From contig NZ_QUEE01000001.1 of NCBI RefSeq assembly GCF_003477885.1, forward strand, positions 1 to 64,000: DNA of 64,000 nt, read 5' to 3'. Made by a program: the position numbers and the translations under genes. Origin of the DNA: Lachnotalea sp. AF33-28. GTDB taxonomy: Bacteria > Bacillota > Clostridia > Lachnospirales > Lachnospiraceae. A model generated the notes under the pieces. It was not told the DNA's origin and searched no databases. It was given only the letters and a program-made list of their open reading frames with translations. Every line of letters starts with the position of its first letter. Position 1 is the stretch's first letter. Positions 41,319 through 49,809 of the stretch are shown piece after piece.

Positions 41319-42698
41319 CTAGCATCCCAATAGCTTTTCTCCCACTTTTACTATATCTCCGGCGCCCATAGTTATCAACATATCACCGTGAATACAATTT
41401 TGCAGAAGAAAATTTTCAATCTCATCGAAGGAAGGGAAATAATGAACGGATACCCCCAGTTTTTGGAGTTCTTCCTCCAAATTCCTCGAACTTATTCCTA
41501 AATTGTCGGTTTCTCTGGCGGCGAAAATATCTGCCAGCACAATTTCATCCGCTATCGACAGCGCTTCTGCGAATTCCTTCAAAAAAGCTTTCGTCCTGGT
41601 ATAGGTGTGAGGCTGGAATACACACCATATTTTATTATGAGGACAGCTCTTGGCGGTCCTTAAGGAAGCAGCGATCTCCGTTGGATGATGGGCGTAGTCG
41701 TCAATGACCGTGACTCCGCTGATCTCTCCCTTTTTTTCAAAACGGCGGTGTATGCCCCCAAAAGAGGACAGGCCTGCCTTTATGGCTTCCATGGGCGCGC
41801 CTAAGTCCAATGCTGCGGCGATGGCCGCAAGGGCATTGTCTATGTTGTGCTCTCCGGATACACCCAGTTCTATTTCGCTGGCCGGCTCTCCCTTAATATA
41901 CAGCGTAAAGGATGGCCTGGCCTGCCCGTCATACCGGATGCCACAGGCACCGTAATCCCAGTCAGAGCCACGCCCATATCTCACAATCCTGCACTTTAAT
42001 CCGCTGCAGAGTTCCTCCGCACGCTCTATGGATCCGTTCAGCACTAAAAGCCCGTCCTCCGGCAGAAGGGAGGCGAAACGGACAAAAGAGCTGCGAATAT
42101 CCTCAAGGTTCTTAAAAAAGTCCAGATGATCCTCCTGGATGTTTAGTATAACGCCAACAGTGGGATACAGCGACAGAAAACTGTTGGTGTATTCACAGGC
42201 CTCCGTCACAAAATAACCGGAATCTCCGGTCCGGATGTTGCCGCCTATGGAATCTAACATACCGCCGACGGATATGGTCGGGTCCATATCCGCTTTTAGC
42301 AGAATCTCGGTGAGCATGGAGGTGGTCGTGGACTTTCCGTGGGTACCGGCTACGGCTACGGCATGAGGATAGTTTTTCATGATCTGTCCCAACAACTGCG
42401 CTCTGGTAAGCATGGGCAGGCCGCGGCGCATGGCTTCGGCGAATTCAGAGTTATCAGGGTGCACTGCGGCCGTATAAACCACCACAGCAATGTCATCGGC
42501 AAGATTTCCGGCCCTTTGCCCATAATATATCTTGGCTCCTCTCAAAGCAAGCATATCTGTGAGTTCGGACTGGCGGCTGTCGGAACCGGATACGGTGAAT
42601 CCTCTTTCCATGAGTATTTCCGCAAGTCCGCTCATGCTGATACCGCCTATACCTATAAAGTGAACCTTTGCCGGTTTATTAAAATCTATCTGATACAT
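41319..42698 (-). CDS. murC: UDP-N-acetylmuramate-L-alanine ligase
   Basis: 459 residues. MYQIDFNKPAKVHFIGIGGI followed by SMSGLAEIL is the N-terminal UDP-binding glycine loop, then the ATP loop AVAGTHGKSTTTSMLTEILL, ACEYTNSFLSL, LNIQEDHLDFF, and DDYAHHPTEIAASL in the C-terminal ligase domain. It adds L-alanine to UDP-MurNAc, the first peptide step of the cell wall. I prefer ATG 42698 (AGGA 10 bp up) over an in-frame GTG at 42707. Stop overlaps the edge of the DnaA-box cluster. Confidence 0.96.
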   Translation of the reverse strand: MYQIDFNKPAKVHFIGIGGISMSGLAEILMERGFTVSGSDSRQSELTDMLALRGAKIYYGQRAGNLADDIAVVVYTAAVHPDNSEFAEAMRRGLPMLTRAQLLGQIMKNYPHAVAVAGTHGKSTTTSMLTEILLKADMDPTISVGGMLDSIGGNIRTGDSGYFVTEACEYTNSFLSLYPTVGVILNIQEDHLDFFKNLEDIRSSFVRFASLLPEDGLLVLNGSIERAEELCSGLKCRIVRYGRGSDWDYGACGIRYDGQARPSFTLYIKGEPASEIELGVSGEHNIDNALAAIAAALDLGAPMEAIKAGLSSFGGIHRRFEKKGEISGVTVIDDYAHHPTEIAASLRTAKSCPHNKIWCVFQPHTYTRTKAFLKEFAEALSIADEIVLADIFAARETDNLGISSRNLEEELQKLGVSVHYFPSFDEIENFLLQNCIHGDMLITMGAGDIVKVGEKLLGC

Positions 42699-42877
42699 AT
42701 CATTCACGTCCTATCCCTTATTTTTGCCGCATGCCGTTTTCATAAGAAAGCTTCAACAGGGCAAATTACATTTATATTTTATTATAGCGTTCTCTATGCA
42801 AATTGCCAACATAATTTACAAATTTTCCGTTAAACAGGGCATTTTAAAAGTTACTGTCCGTTCAGGCAACGTTTAAA

Positions 42878-42908
42878 AAAGGATGCCCCGCTTCAGGCAT
42901 CCTTTTTG
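42878..42908. terminator. Terminator after the MerR gene
   Basis: AAAAAGGATGCC / GGCATCCTTTTT around CCGCTTCA, directly at the end of the merR coding region; it works on both strands. A family-A-like GTTACTGTCCGTTCAGG lies just before it (42850). Confidence 0.9.
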
Positions 42909-43298
42909 TCAATGTTCCTTGCGCATCATCAGCATCGCTTCCGTTTTCGCCATGTTCGCATCGTAATTTTCTATTTTCTCATTCAGACGGTCCAGCGACT
43001 TCTGTATATCATTCATTTTGGCCAGCAGCTGGTCTCTCTGTTCAATCAGGATCTGCTTTCTGGCTGCCCTCGTCTTGGGTCCCTGCTGGAATAATGTTAC
43101 ATATTCGATCAGAGCCTCAATGGGAATTCCGGCACTGCGCATACACTTGGTAAATTCCACCCAGCGGCAGTCCTCCTCCTTATAATCCCGGATTCCGCTC
43201 CGGTTTCGTCCTACGGCCGGAATCAGACCGATTCTTTCGTAATAGCGCAGCGTGTCCGCAGATACGTCATATTCTCTCGCAACTTCTGCAATCGTCAT
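42909..43298 (-). CDS. MerR-family transcriptional regulator
   Basis: 129 residues. N-terminal winged HTH MTIAEVAREYDVSADTLRYY followed by ERIGLIPAVGRNRSGIRDY, then a long C-terminal coiled coil (about 75-125) for dimerisation. There are no paired Cys residues of the metal-sensing subgroup, so it is likely an organic-ligand or stress type. GGGAGG precedes ATG 43298; upstream in-frame codons are not supported. It has no adjacent divergent gene, so its target is unknown. Confidence 0.9.
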   Translation of the reverse strand: MTIAEVAREYDVSADTLRYYERIGLIPAVGRNRSGIRDYKEEDCRWVEFTKCMRSAGIPIEALIEYVTLFQQGPKTRAARKQILIEQRDQLLAKMNDIQKSLDRLNEKIENYDANMAKTEAMLMMRKEH

Positions 43299-43450
43299 TA
43301 ATCTTCCTCCCATCCCTGTCACCGCCCTATCCGTTTCCGTACTGTACACAGGACGTATTTAGTTCTACCTATAGTCTAACATCTGGACCCGGCTCCAGGT
43401 CAAGGATTTTTTGGGGTCTGCGCCCTGTTCTCACTTATTTGGTAGTCTCA

Positions 43451-43520
43451 GAGCGTGTTTGAAAATTGCTTTTCGTAAGATATGCGTCACACTTTAAAGG
43501 AAATGAATTATCAAACACGC
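43451..43520. repeat. 70-bp element with 11-bp inverted ends next to queT
   Basis: AGCGTGTTTGA and TCAAACACGCT flank about 47 bases (AAATTGCTTTTCGTAAGATA...). It ends at the queT stop codon (43521). It looks like a small palindromic element or the queT terminator, though no T-run is present. Confidence 0.6.
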
Positions 43521-44027
43521 TTAACTCCATGCGGTGCGAAAGATCACGTTTCTATAACGGTCTAACGCAAAGAGCAGCACATTCCCCAGTACGCCCACAG
43601 CCAGGATCTCGCCGATTCCCACGGTGAGCATCATAAAGGGCACCAGATCGGGCACCTGATAGGCCAGCTTCAGCACCCACGGGATGATCAGGGTGTTGGA
43701 TATAATCGGAGGAATGCAGACCAGATATTTGTTTTTCCTCAGCAGATAGGAGAAAACCGCTCCGATCAGCGTTGCCAGGCTGCCAAAGATCACATCCCAG
43801 ATCACCGCTCCTCCCATGATATTGGCCATAAGGCAGCCGAGAAATACTCCAGGGACCGCCGCCGGCGTAAAATAAGGCAGGATAACCAACGCCTCCGAGA
43901 TGCGAAACTGGATCGGTCCAAAGGACACGGCAGAAAACACCGTGGTCAGCACGACATAGATTGCGGCGATGACCGCGGCATGGACAATAAATGTCACAGC
44001 CTTTGCAGAACTCTTTTTTGTTTTCAT
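43521..44027 (-). CDS. queT: QueT-type queuosine precursor transporter (S component)
   Basis: 168 residues with about six membrane segments: VTFIVHAAVIAAIYVVLTTV, FGPIQFRISEALVILPYF, VFLGCLMANIMGGAVIWDV, FGSLATLIGAVFSYLL and others. FGPIQFRISEAL is the QueT signature. It is the substrate-binding part of an ECF transporter for queuine or preQ1. A preQ1-I riboswitch sits directly in its leader (44034-44077), which supports the identity. No energy-coupling genes are nearby. Confidence 0.94.
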   Translation of the reverse strand: MKTKKSSAKAVTFIVHAAVIAAIYVVLTTVFSAVSFGPIQFRISEALVILPYFTPAAVPGVFLGCLMANIMGGAVIWDVIFGSLATLIGAVFSYLLRKNKYLVCIPPIISNTLIIPWVLKLAYQVPDLVPFMMLTVGIGEILAVGVLGNVLLFALDRYRNVIFRTAWS

Positions 44028-44033
44028 AGTACA

Positions 44034-44080
44034 CTCTCCTTAGTTTTATTTTAGGTCAGGATGGTCTCGAACTGACCATA
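44034..44080 (-). promoter_or_regulatory. preQ1-I riboswitch controlling queT
   Basis: On the minus strand GGTCAG (44072-44077) pairs with CTGACC (44054-44059) around the loop TTCGAGACCATC, followed by the A-rich tail AAAATAAAACTAAGGAG, matching the preQ1-I consensus (loop UUCnAGCnAC, tail AAAAAACUAA). The tail includes the GGAG ribosome site, so ligand binding would block translation. Nearby is a hairpin AGCCACTG / CAGTGGCT (about 44092-44116). Confidence 0.87.
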
Positions 44081-44180
44081 AGCGAAAAGCAGCCACTGTA
44101 ATCTGCAGTGGCTACTATAGCACAGAGACAGAAAAAATGCAATACCGGCACGGACGGCACATTTTCTTTGGCGGATAAAG

Positions 44181-44243
44181 CATTACTGTTCATGACTGCC
44201 ATGCCATGCGCTGCTTTATCGGCACCTCTGAACATCTGAACAG
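44181..44243. repeat. Family A palindromic repeat, short copy 3
   Basis: Contains TTACTGTTCATGAC, the core GCTGCTTTATCGGCA and CTCTGAACATCTGAACAG. It lies between the queT leader and the transporter gene, upstream of queT on the minus strand. Confidence 0.75.
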
Positions 44244-44258
44244 CGGCAAAAAGACTGG

Positions 44259-45497
44259 TCAAGAAGATGCGCGGTCCGCCTTATGAAACACCAGCCCTCC
44301 GATCACAAACAGTACCGTGAGCACTCCTATGCCGGCGTTGGGACTGCCGGTGGCCTGGGCCATAAATCCCATCAACGCGGTTCCTATAAAAGAAGCTCCC
44401 TTGCCGCAGATATCAAAGATGCCGAAATATTCGCCGGATTTTTCCGGAGGGATGATCTTGGCGAAGTAGGACCGGGACAGCGCCTGTACCGCTCCCTGGA
44501 ACATTCCTACACATACGGCCAGCAGCCAGAACTCCCACTGTCTGTCCAGCTGGATGCCAAACAGCGCAATGCCGATATAGGCTGCGATGCACACTTTGAT
44601 CAGCAGGGCGGTTTCCACCCTCTTGGCAAGCCGTCCAAAGACCAGCGCACAGGGAAAGGCCACCACCTGAGTGAGCAGCAACGCGAGCAAAAGCCCCTGG
44701 GAATCCAGTCCCACGGACTTTCCGTAGGCGGTCGCCATCTCAATGATCGTATATACCCCGTCAATATAGCAGAAAAATGCCAGCAGGAATAAAAAGATTT
44801 TCTTTTTCTTCCGGATTTCTTTGAAAGAATGCCCCAGGCGGCAAAAACTCTCTCTGATCGGATGGGACGCGGCCTCCACATAATGTGTCTGCCGGTAATT
44901 CTTAAGCAGCGGGACCGTCACCAAAAACCACCATACGGCATTGAGCAGAAAAGCAATGGCCATGGCGGCCGCCATACTGATGCCGATTTTATCATAGAAC
45001 AGTACGAACAGCAGGCTGACGATGAAAGGGATGCAGCTGCCGATATAGCCCCAGGCATAACCGTGGGAACTGACCGCGTCCATCCGGTCCGGTTCAGTGA
45101 TATCAGGCAGCATGGAATCGTAAAATACAATGCTGGCGGAATATCCCACTTTTGCTATGATAAACACAGCCAGGAAAGCGACCCAGTTTTTAGGAAGGGA
45201 CAGTGCGGCGCACCCCAGCACCCCCACTGTAAGAAACAGCGTGAATATGGGCTTTTTAAATCCTTTCGTATCTGCAATGGTGCCAACAATCGGGCCAAGA
45301 AAAGCCACGATAACGGTGGAGAAGGAAGCGGCATATCCCCAATAGGCCAGATACTGAACCTCCGTCAGGCCCTCCCCTCCGGCCAGATAGTCAAAATAAA
45401 TCGGTATGATTGTAGATACCAGCAGTATGAACGCAGAATTTCCTACATCATAAAGTATCCAGTACTTCTCCAGCTTTGTCAGTCGGGTCTTTTCCAT
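44259..45497 (-). CDS. UMF1/MFS-family transporter
   Basis: 412 residues with about twelve membrane segments. It begins MEKTRLTKLEKYWILYDVGN followed by SAFILLVSTIIPIYF, with SASIVFYDSMLPDITEPDRM and the SHGYAWGYIGSCIPF segment typical of the UMF1 (Atg22-like) group. The substrate is unknown; relatives may export amino acids or peptides. GAGGAGG precedes ATG 45497. It lies 15 bp downstream of the phospholipase-like gene, so the two form an operon. Confidence 0.88.
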   Translation of the reverse strand: MEKTRLTKLEKYWILYDVGNSAFILLVSTIIPIYFDYLAGGEGLTEVQYLAYWGYAASFSTVIVAFLGPIVGTIADTKGFKKPIFTLFLTVGVLGCAALSLPKNWVAFLAVFIIAKVGYSASIVFYDSMLPDITEPDRMDAVSSHGYAWGYIGSCIPFIVSLLFVLFYDKIGISMAAAMAIAFLLNAVWWFLVTVPLLKNYRQTHYVEAASHPIRESFCRLGHSFKEIRKKKKIFLFLLAFFCYIDGVYTIIEMATAYGKSVGLDSQGLLLALLLTQVVAFPCALVFGRLAKRVETALLIKVCIAAYIGIALFGIQLDRQWEFWLLAVCVGMFQGAVQALSRSYFAKIIPPEKSGEYFGIFDICGKGASFIGTALMGFMAQATGSPNAGIGVLTVLFVIGGLVFHKADRASS

Positions 45498-45512
45498 ACA
45501 TATCCTCCTCAT

Positions 45513-46313
45513 TTACTCCAGCGATTCAAAGTTCCTTTCAAATCTCGGGCAGAGCGGCGCGCCGTCCACAATGGTCTGATGGACCCCGCGGATCAGCTCC
45601 GCAGCTACAGGCACCATCTTCTCATATCGGCTGAAAAGCCCGGCATTGCTGTCCCGGCAGCGCATATCATCTTTCAGCTTCAGCAGATGGCCTTCCATGC
45701 TGTCGTAGCTGCCGCTGGCCTTCATGATCAGGTGCAGGGCCGCGCGCTTTGCCTTCCCCGGCGCCACCAGTGCGTTTTTGAAAAACCTCATCTGTTGCAG
45801 CGCCCTTTTAGCCTGCACAGGGGTGATCCCGTCATAGAAACCGGCGATGCACCCGGCGGTACGGTCATCTGTGGGGACAATATCCCCGATCCGGTATCTG
45901 AACGGATCCACATGATCCCGGTACATCAGGTATTTCTCAAATTCGCTCTCAATGTGAATATGCCCCGCACCGGTAACCCGCATCTGTTCCGAAACAAACG
46001 GATGGCATTCGCTGTCCAGCGCAAAGTGGCAGATAAAGCCCATCAGATAAGCATATTCCATAGAATCCGTGCCTTTTTCTTCTATGACCTGAAAGGCGCC
46101 TGACATAAATTTTTCAGCCGGTTCCTCATGTATGCGGTAGCCGGTCTGATTGATCTCATTTTTAGAAAGCGGTTCATAAAAAAAGAGATAATCCGGCCCC
46201 TGCAGGCCGATCCTAAACTGCACCCTGTACTTCCATATAATGTCCCGGATTTCCCCGGACAGCAGCTCCATCACACGGTTTCCAAAGGTATCATGGGCAT
46301 AGATCGCTGGCAT
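45513..46313 (-). CDS. Zinc-dependent phospholipase C family protein
   Basis: 266 residues of the S1/P1-like all-helical phospholipase C family: YAHDTFGNRVME (N-terminal metal His and Asp), IGLQGPDYLFFYEP, LMGFICHFALDSECHPFV (His pair) and AGHIHIESEFEKYL. No signal peptide is apparent, unlike secreted PlcA toxins, so this is an intracellular or uncharacterised relative and the activity is not proven. A promoter lies at 46420-46448 and GGAGGAAG precedes the ATG. It is first in an operon with the UMF1 transporter. Confidence 0.82.
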   Translation of the reverse strand: MPAIYAHDTFGNRVMELLSGEIRDIIWKYRVQFRIGLQGPDYLFFYEPLSKNEINQTGYRIHEEPAEKFMSGAFQVIEEKGTDSMEYAYLMGFICHFALDSECHPFVSEQMRVTGAGHIHIESEFEKYLMYRDHVDPFRYRIGDIVPTDDRTAGCIAGFYDGITPVQAKRALQQMRFFKNALVAPGKAKRAALHLIMKASGSYDSMEGHLLKLKDDMRCRDSNAGLFSRYEKMVPVAAELIRGVHQTIVDGAPLCPRFERNFESLE

Positions 46314-46419
46314 GGCTTCCTCCTGTCTATACTGTTATTTTAAGAGTTCCTGCACCGGTGTGCCACCGTTAATATGTACAGGCTGTGTAAAACTTTAGTA
46401 AAGCCGTTTCATACATCCT

Positions 46420-46448
46420 ATTATAATTTATGCCGGATGAAATAGCAA
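46420..46448 (-). promoter_or_regulatory. Promoter of the phospholipase-UMF1 operon
   Basis: Minus strand TTGCTA (46443-46448), 17 bp, TATAAT (46420-46425), about 100 bp before the ATG at 46313. Confidence 0.7.
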
Positions 46449-46452
46449 AAGA

Positions 46453-46492
46453 AAAATGGCCGCATAAGCCTTCACTTACGCAGCCATCGCAC
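46453..46492 (-). terminator. Terminator of the amino-acid ABC operon
   Basis: Minus strand ATGGCTGCGTAA pairs with TTATGCGGCCAT (one mismatch) and is followed by TTTTT. It ends the transcript of the ATPase gene at 46528. Confidence 0.75.
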
Positions 46493-46527
46493 CCATTTTC
46501 AGTTACCGTACGCAGCAATCTTCCTGC

Positions 46528-47283
46528 TCATCCCGCATAATTACGAAGAAAGCTTTGAGTCCTCTCATGGGTGGACCGAAATACTTCTTCCGGCGTCCCC
46601 TCTTCTACAATCACGCCGCCGTCCATAAAGATGACGCGGTCTGAGATTTCTCTGGCAAAGGCCATCTCGTGAGTGACGATCACCATGGTAATATGCAGGT
46701 CGGCCAGGGATCGGATCACCTTTAATACCTCCCCCGTAAGCTCCGGATCCAATGCTGAGGTGGGCTCATCAAAAAACAGTATCCTCGGGTTTAACGCCAG
46801 CGCCCTGGCGATGGCGACTCTCTGGCACTGCCCGCCGGAGAGCTGGCAGGGATACGCATCTTCCTTTCCCTCCAGACCCATCTTGGCTAAGAGCTCCCTC
46901 GCGGTTTCATACACCTCTGCCTTATCGCGTTTCTGTACGTGGATCGGCGCATCCGCGATATTTTTCAGCACGGAGTAGTGGGGAAAAAGGTTAAAATTCT
47001 GGAATACAAGCCCGTAACAGCTCTTGACTTCCCGCAGTTCCTTCCCCTTCACATAGGAGACGCTGCCGTCTTCCTCCCAGGCCGCCTTTTTTCCCATATA
47101 GATCAGCTCGCCCCCGTCCATCCGCTCCAGCATGGTCGCACAGCGGAGCAATGTGGATTTTCCTGAACCGGAAGGCCCGATGATGGATACAATCTCCCCC
47201 TCCTTTACAGAAAGTGAGATATCATCTATGACTCCCAGACCGTCAAACGATTTCTTTATATGGTTCATCTCCAGCAAAAACAT
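46528..47283 (-). CDS. Polar amino-acid ABC transporter ATP-binding protein
   Basis: 251 residues of the GlnQ/HisP type: VSIIGPSGSGKSTLLRCATM (Walker A), GLVFQNFNLFPHYSVLKNIA (Q-loop), CQLSGGQCQRVAIARALALN (signature), RILFFDEPTSALDPELTGEV (Walker B) and MVIVTHEMAFAREISDRV (switch His). It energises import through the permease and binding protein encoded just upstream. GAGGA precedes ATG 47283, chosen over 47304. Last of three co-directional genes. Confidence 0.95.
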   Translation of the reverse strand: MFLLEMNHIKKSFDGLGVIDDISLSVKEGEIVSIIGPSGSGKSTLLRCATMLERMDGGELIYMGKKAAWEEDGSVSYVKGKELREVKSCYGLVFQNFNLFPHYSVLKNIADAPIHVQKRDKAEVYETARELLAKMGLEGKEDAYPCQLSGGQCQRVAIARALALNPRILFFDEPTSALDPELTGEVLKVIRSLADLHITMVIVTHEMAFAREISDRVIFMDGGVIVEEGTPEEVFRSTHERTQSFLRNYAG

Positions 47284-47325
47284 CTCAATCCTCATTTCCG
47301 GCATACCAATGCGCCGTTATGCGCA

Positions 47326-47976
47326 CTAGCGGTAATAAGCCATCTTTTTTTCCGCGCGCTCCATGATAAACGCAACCAGCAGGTTGAATATATAATAGAA
47401 GATTCCGGCAGCCACCAGCGGCATCATGGATGTCTGGGATACCGACAGGGATTTGGCCACATTAAACATCTCCAGCACGCTGATCGTATAGGCGAGAGAG
47501 GTATCCTTAACCAGCGTGATCACTTCATTGGTCACCGCCGGCAGTATCCTTTTAATCACCTGAGGCAGTATGATCTTGAAAAATGCTGAAACCCGGCTAT
47601 ATCCCAGCACCTCCGCCGCTTCATACTGTCCTGTGGGCATGGACTGGATACCGCTGCGGTAAATTTCCGCAAAATAGGCCGCATAGTTGATGACAAATGC
47701 CGCGAAGGCAGCCCAGAGGCGATAGCTGTTGTTGATCTGGATATGGAACAGATAATAGGGGCAGTAATAGACCACCATAATCTGCAGCATCAGGGGCGTT
47801 CCGCGCATAACCGATATATAGAACTTCACCAGCGTGCTCAATATTCTGTTCTTAGACATCCTGCCAAAGGAAACCAAAAGTCCCAGCGGCAGAGAAAACA
47901 CAAGCGTCACCACAAAAATCTGCAGTGTCACTCCCATACCACCTGCGATTTGCCGCAGCATTACTTCCAGGCCCAT
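47326..47976 (-). CDS. Polar amino-acid ABC transporter permease
   Basis: 216 residues, five membrane segments, with the EAA loop YEAAEVLGYSRVSAFFKIIL preceded by EIYRSGIQSMPTGQ. The class is HisM/GlnP; it is the only permease, so it probably forms a homodimer. CGGAGATAC precedes ATG 47976. An open frame to 48057 overlaps the binding-protein gene and is rejected. The gap to the binding-protein stop is 44 bp. Confidence 0.94.
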   Translation of the reverse strand: MGLEVMLRQIAGGMGVTLQIFVVTLVFSLPLGLLVSFGRMSKNRILSTLVKFYISVMRGTPLMLQIMVVYYCPYYLFHIQINNSYRLWAAFAAFVINYAAYFAEIYRSGIQSMPTGQYEAAEVLGYSRVSAFFKIILPQVIKRILPAVTNEVITLVKDTSLAYTISVLEMFNVAKSLSVSQTSMMPLVAAGIFYYIFNLLVAFIMERAEKKMAYYR

Positions 47977-48020
47977 AGTATCTCCGTTCCCGCACTTTTT
48001 TGTCAGCGTTTTTGTTTCAT

Positions 48021-48905
48021 TTATTTTCCGATGGTCGTAATATCGCTGCCAAACCACTTCTCGGAAATAGCTGCTACGGTTCCGTCCGCAGCCATCTCTT
48101 CCAGCGCAGCCTGCACCTGATCCCTTAAGGCTTCGTTGCCAAGCTTAAAGCCGATGCCGTATTTCTCGGAGGCCAGTTCTCCGTCCAGCATCTTAAATCC
48201 GTCGCCTCTCTGCTCGATCTGATAGCTTGCTACCACGACATCTATGGCGATGGCATCCACCGCGCCCATCTCCAGATCCATAAAAGCCGCATTGTAATCC
48301 GGCGTGGTCTGCAGCATGGAAAATGTGCCCGTCAGTTCCGGCATTTCAGCCAGCGCGGCTTCCGCGGAAGAATCCGTCTGCACTTCCACAATCTTGCCGG
48401 CCAGATCGTCAAATGATGCGATATCGGAATCCGATCTCACCACAACCACCTGGCGGTTGTTCATATACGGATCAGACCATGTATAGTCCTCTTCCCTGCC
48501 GGTCATCGTAAAACCGTTCCAGATGCAGTCGATTGTGCCCGCATTCAGTTCCATATCCTTGCTTCCCCAGTTGATCGGCTGCGGTACAAAGGTCTTGCCA
48601 AGGCGGTTTGCCACCTCTTCTGCCAGTTCAAGATCAAACCCTATGTATTTTCCGTCATCCCCCACAAATCCCATGGGCGGGAATTCCTGATCAAATCCAA
48701 CGGTAAACGTTGCGGTTTCCCCCGCATCCGGCGCCGACGGTTTATCCGTCTCCGGGACACTTCCGGCCGCATCTGTCTCTTTGCCGGCATCTGTGCTCTC
48801 CGAAGCGGATCCGGCTGTCGTTGCGGCTGTCTGATCCTTATTACATCCCGCAAGAGAAAATACCAGCGCAGCACATACTATCAGGCTTAAAAGTTTCTTT
48901 TTCAT
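48021..48905 (-). CDS. Amino-acid ABC transporter substrate-binding lipoprotein
   Basis: 294 residues. Lipoprotein signal with lipobox SLAGC (Cys at about 21), then a Thr/Ser/Ala-rich linker (about 23-60) and a family 3 periplasmic-binding-protein fold: FTVGFDQEFPPMGFVGDDGK, YIGFDLELAEEVANRLG, DCIWNGFTMTGREEDYTWSD and a final ISEKWFGSD. The ligand is probably a polar amino acid such as cystine, arginine or glutamine; I cannot pick one. GGAGG precedes ATG 48905. First of the three-gene operon. Confidence 0.95.
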   Translation of the reverse strand: MKKKLLSLIVCAALVFSLAGCNKDQTAATTAGSASESTDAGKETDAAGSVPETDKPSAPDAGETATFTVGFDQEFPPMGFVGDDGKYIGFDLELAEEVANRLGKTFVPQPINWGSKDMELNAGTIDCIWNGFTMTGREEDYTWSDPYMNNRQVVVVRSDSDIASFDDLAGKIVEVQTDSSAEAALAEMPELTGTFSMLQTTPDYNAAFMDLEMGAVDAIAIDVVVASYQIEQRGDGFKMLDGELASEKYGIGFKLGNEALRDQVQAALEEMAADGTVAAISEKWFGSDITTIGK

Positions 48906-49032
48906 AATAATCCTCCTCATAATCCGGTTACATTATGCGGCGCTCTTCCCAGCCGCATCTTTTTCGCTCTACCATATTAGCACAGTAAAGTGTTTCTGTA
49001 AAGAGGAAAATGAGGGCAGCTTTTTTATCTTT

Positions 49033-49809
49033 TTAAGCGAACCAGCCCTGCTTCACTATGATCATCGCAACGCCCAGAACAGCCAGCACAATACCGGTGA
49101 TTCGGTTCAGCCTGCGGGCGCTGGCCTTGTTGGCAAATCCAGCCGCCCCCAGCGCACCGGCCAGTGTGGCGGCAGCGCATACGACCAGCGCCGTTATATC
49201 GGGCGCCCCACCGATCGCCATATGGCTGGCCGCTCCGGTAAGCGCCGTAAAGGCCATGATAAACACACTGGTACCGACCGCGGTTTTCAGCTCATAGCCC
49301 AGCACGCTGGTCAGGATCAGCAGCATCATCATACCGCCGCCTGCGCCGATAAACCCGCAGATAAACCCAATCATCGCTCCGGCCAGCAGCGACTGTATAT
49401 TTTTAGTTTTCTCCGGCTTTGCGGCATTGGCTTCCTTAGTGGTCATAACCGGGCGGACGATGAACTTAATGCCCAGCAAACATGTCATATAAACAGAAAA
49501 GTTTCCCATGGCCTGATTTGGCACGTGGGATGCCACATAGCTTCCAACCATCGTAAATAACAGGGTGGTCACCAGCATAAGAATGCCGTGGCGTATATCA
49601 ATATTTTTGTTTCTGTAATAAGTCCAGGCCGATGCGGCGCTGGCAAGCACATCGCTGGCAAGGGCGATACCCACGGCCTCATAGGCGGGAAATCCCAAAA
49701 ATGTAATCAGCATCGGCGAGATAACAGCCGCGGCCGAAAGCCCTGCTAAACCCGTACCGATTCCGGCCCCCAGGCCGGCGATTATATATACAATCAGTTT
49801 AACAGTCAT
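49033..49809 (-). CDS. TauE/SafE (TSUP) family membrane protein
   Basis: 258 residues, about eight membrane segments in two homologous halves: LGAGIGTGLAGLSAAAVISP in the first and FICGFIGAGGGMMMLLILTS in the second. The family exports sulfite, sulfonates or related organic anions, generally without known specificity. Its start overlaps the end of the marR-type gene by 11 bp, so the regulator probably controls it and translation is coupled. No sulfur-metabolism genes lie near. Confidence 0.92.
   Translation of the reverse strand: MTVKLIVYIIAGLGAGIGTGLAGLSAAAVISPMLITFLGFPAYEAVGIALASDVLASAASAWTYYRNKNIDIRHGILMLVTTLLFTMVGSYVASHVPNQAMGNFSVYMTCLLGIKFIVRPVMTTKEANAAKPEKTKNIQSLLAGAMIGFICGFIGAGGGMMMLLILTSVLGYELKTAVGTSVFIMAFTALTGAASHMAIGGAPDITALVVCAAATLAGALGAAGFANKASARRLNRITGIVLAVLGVAMIIVKQGWFA

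Noticed and set aside
44829..46103. 424-residue plus-strand ORF
   Set aside because: Antisense to the well-supported UMF1 transporter and phospholipase-like genes.
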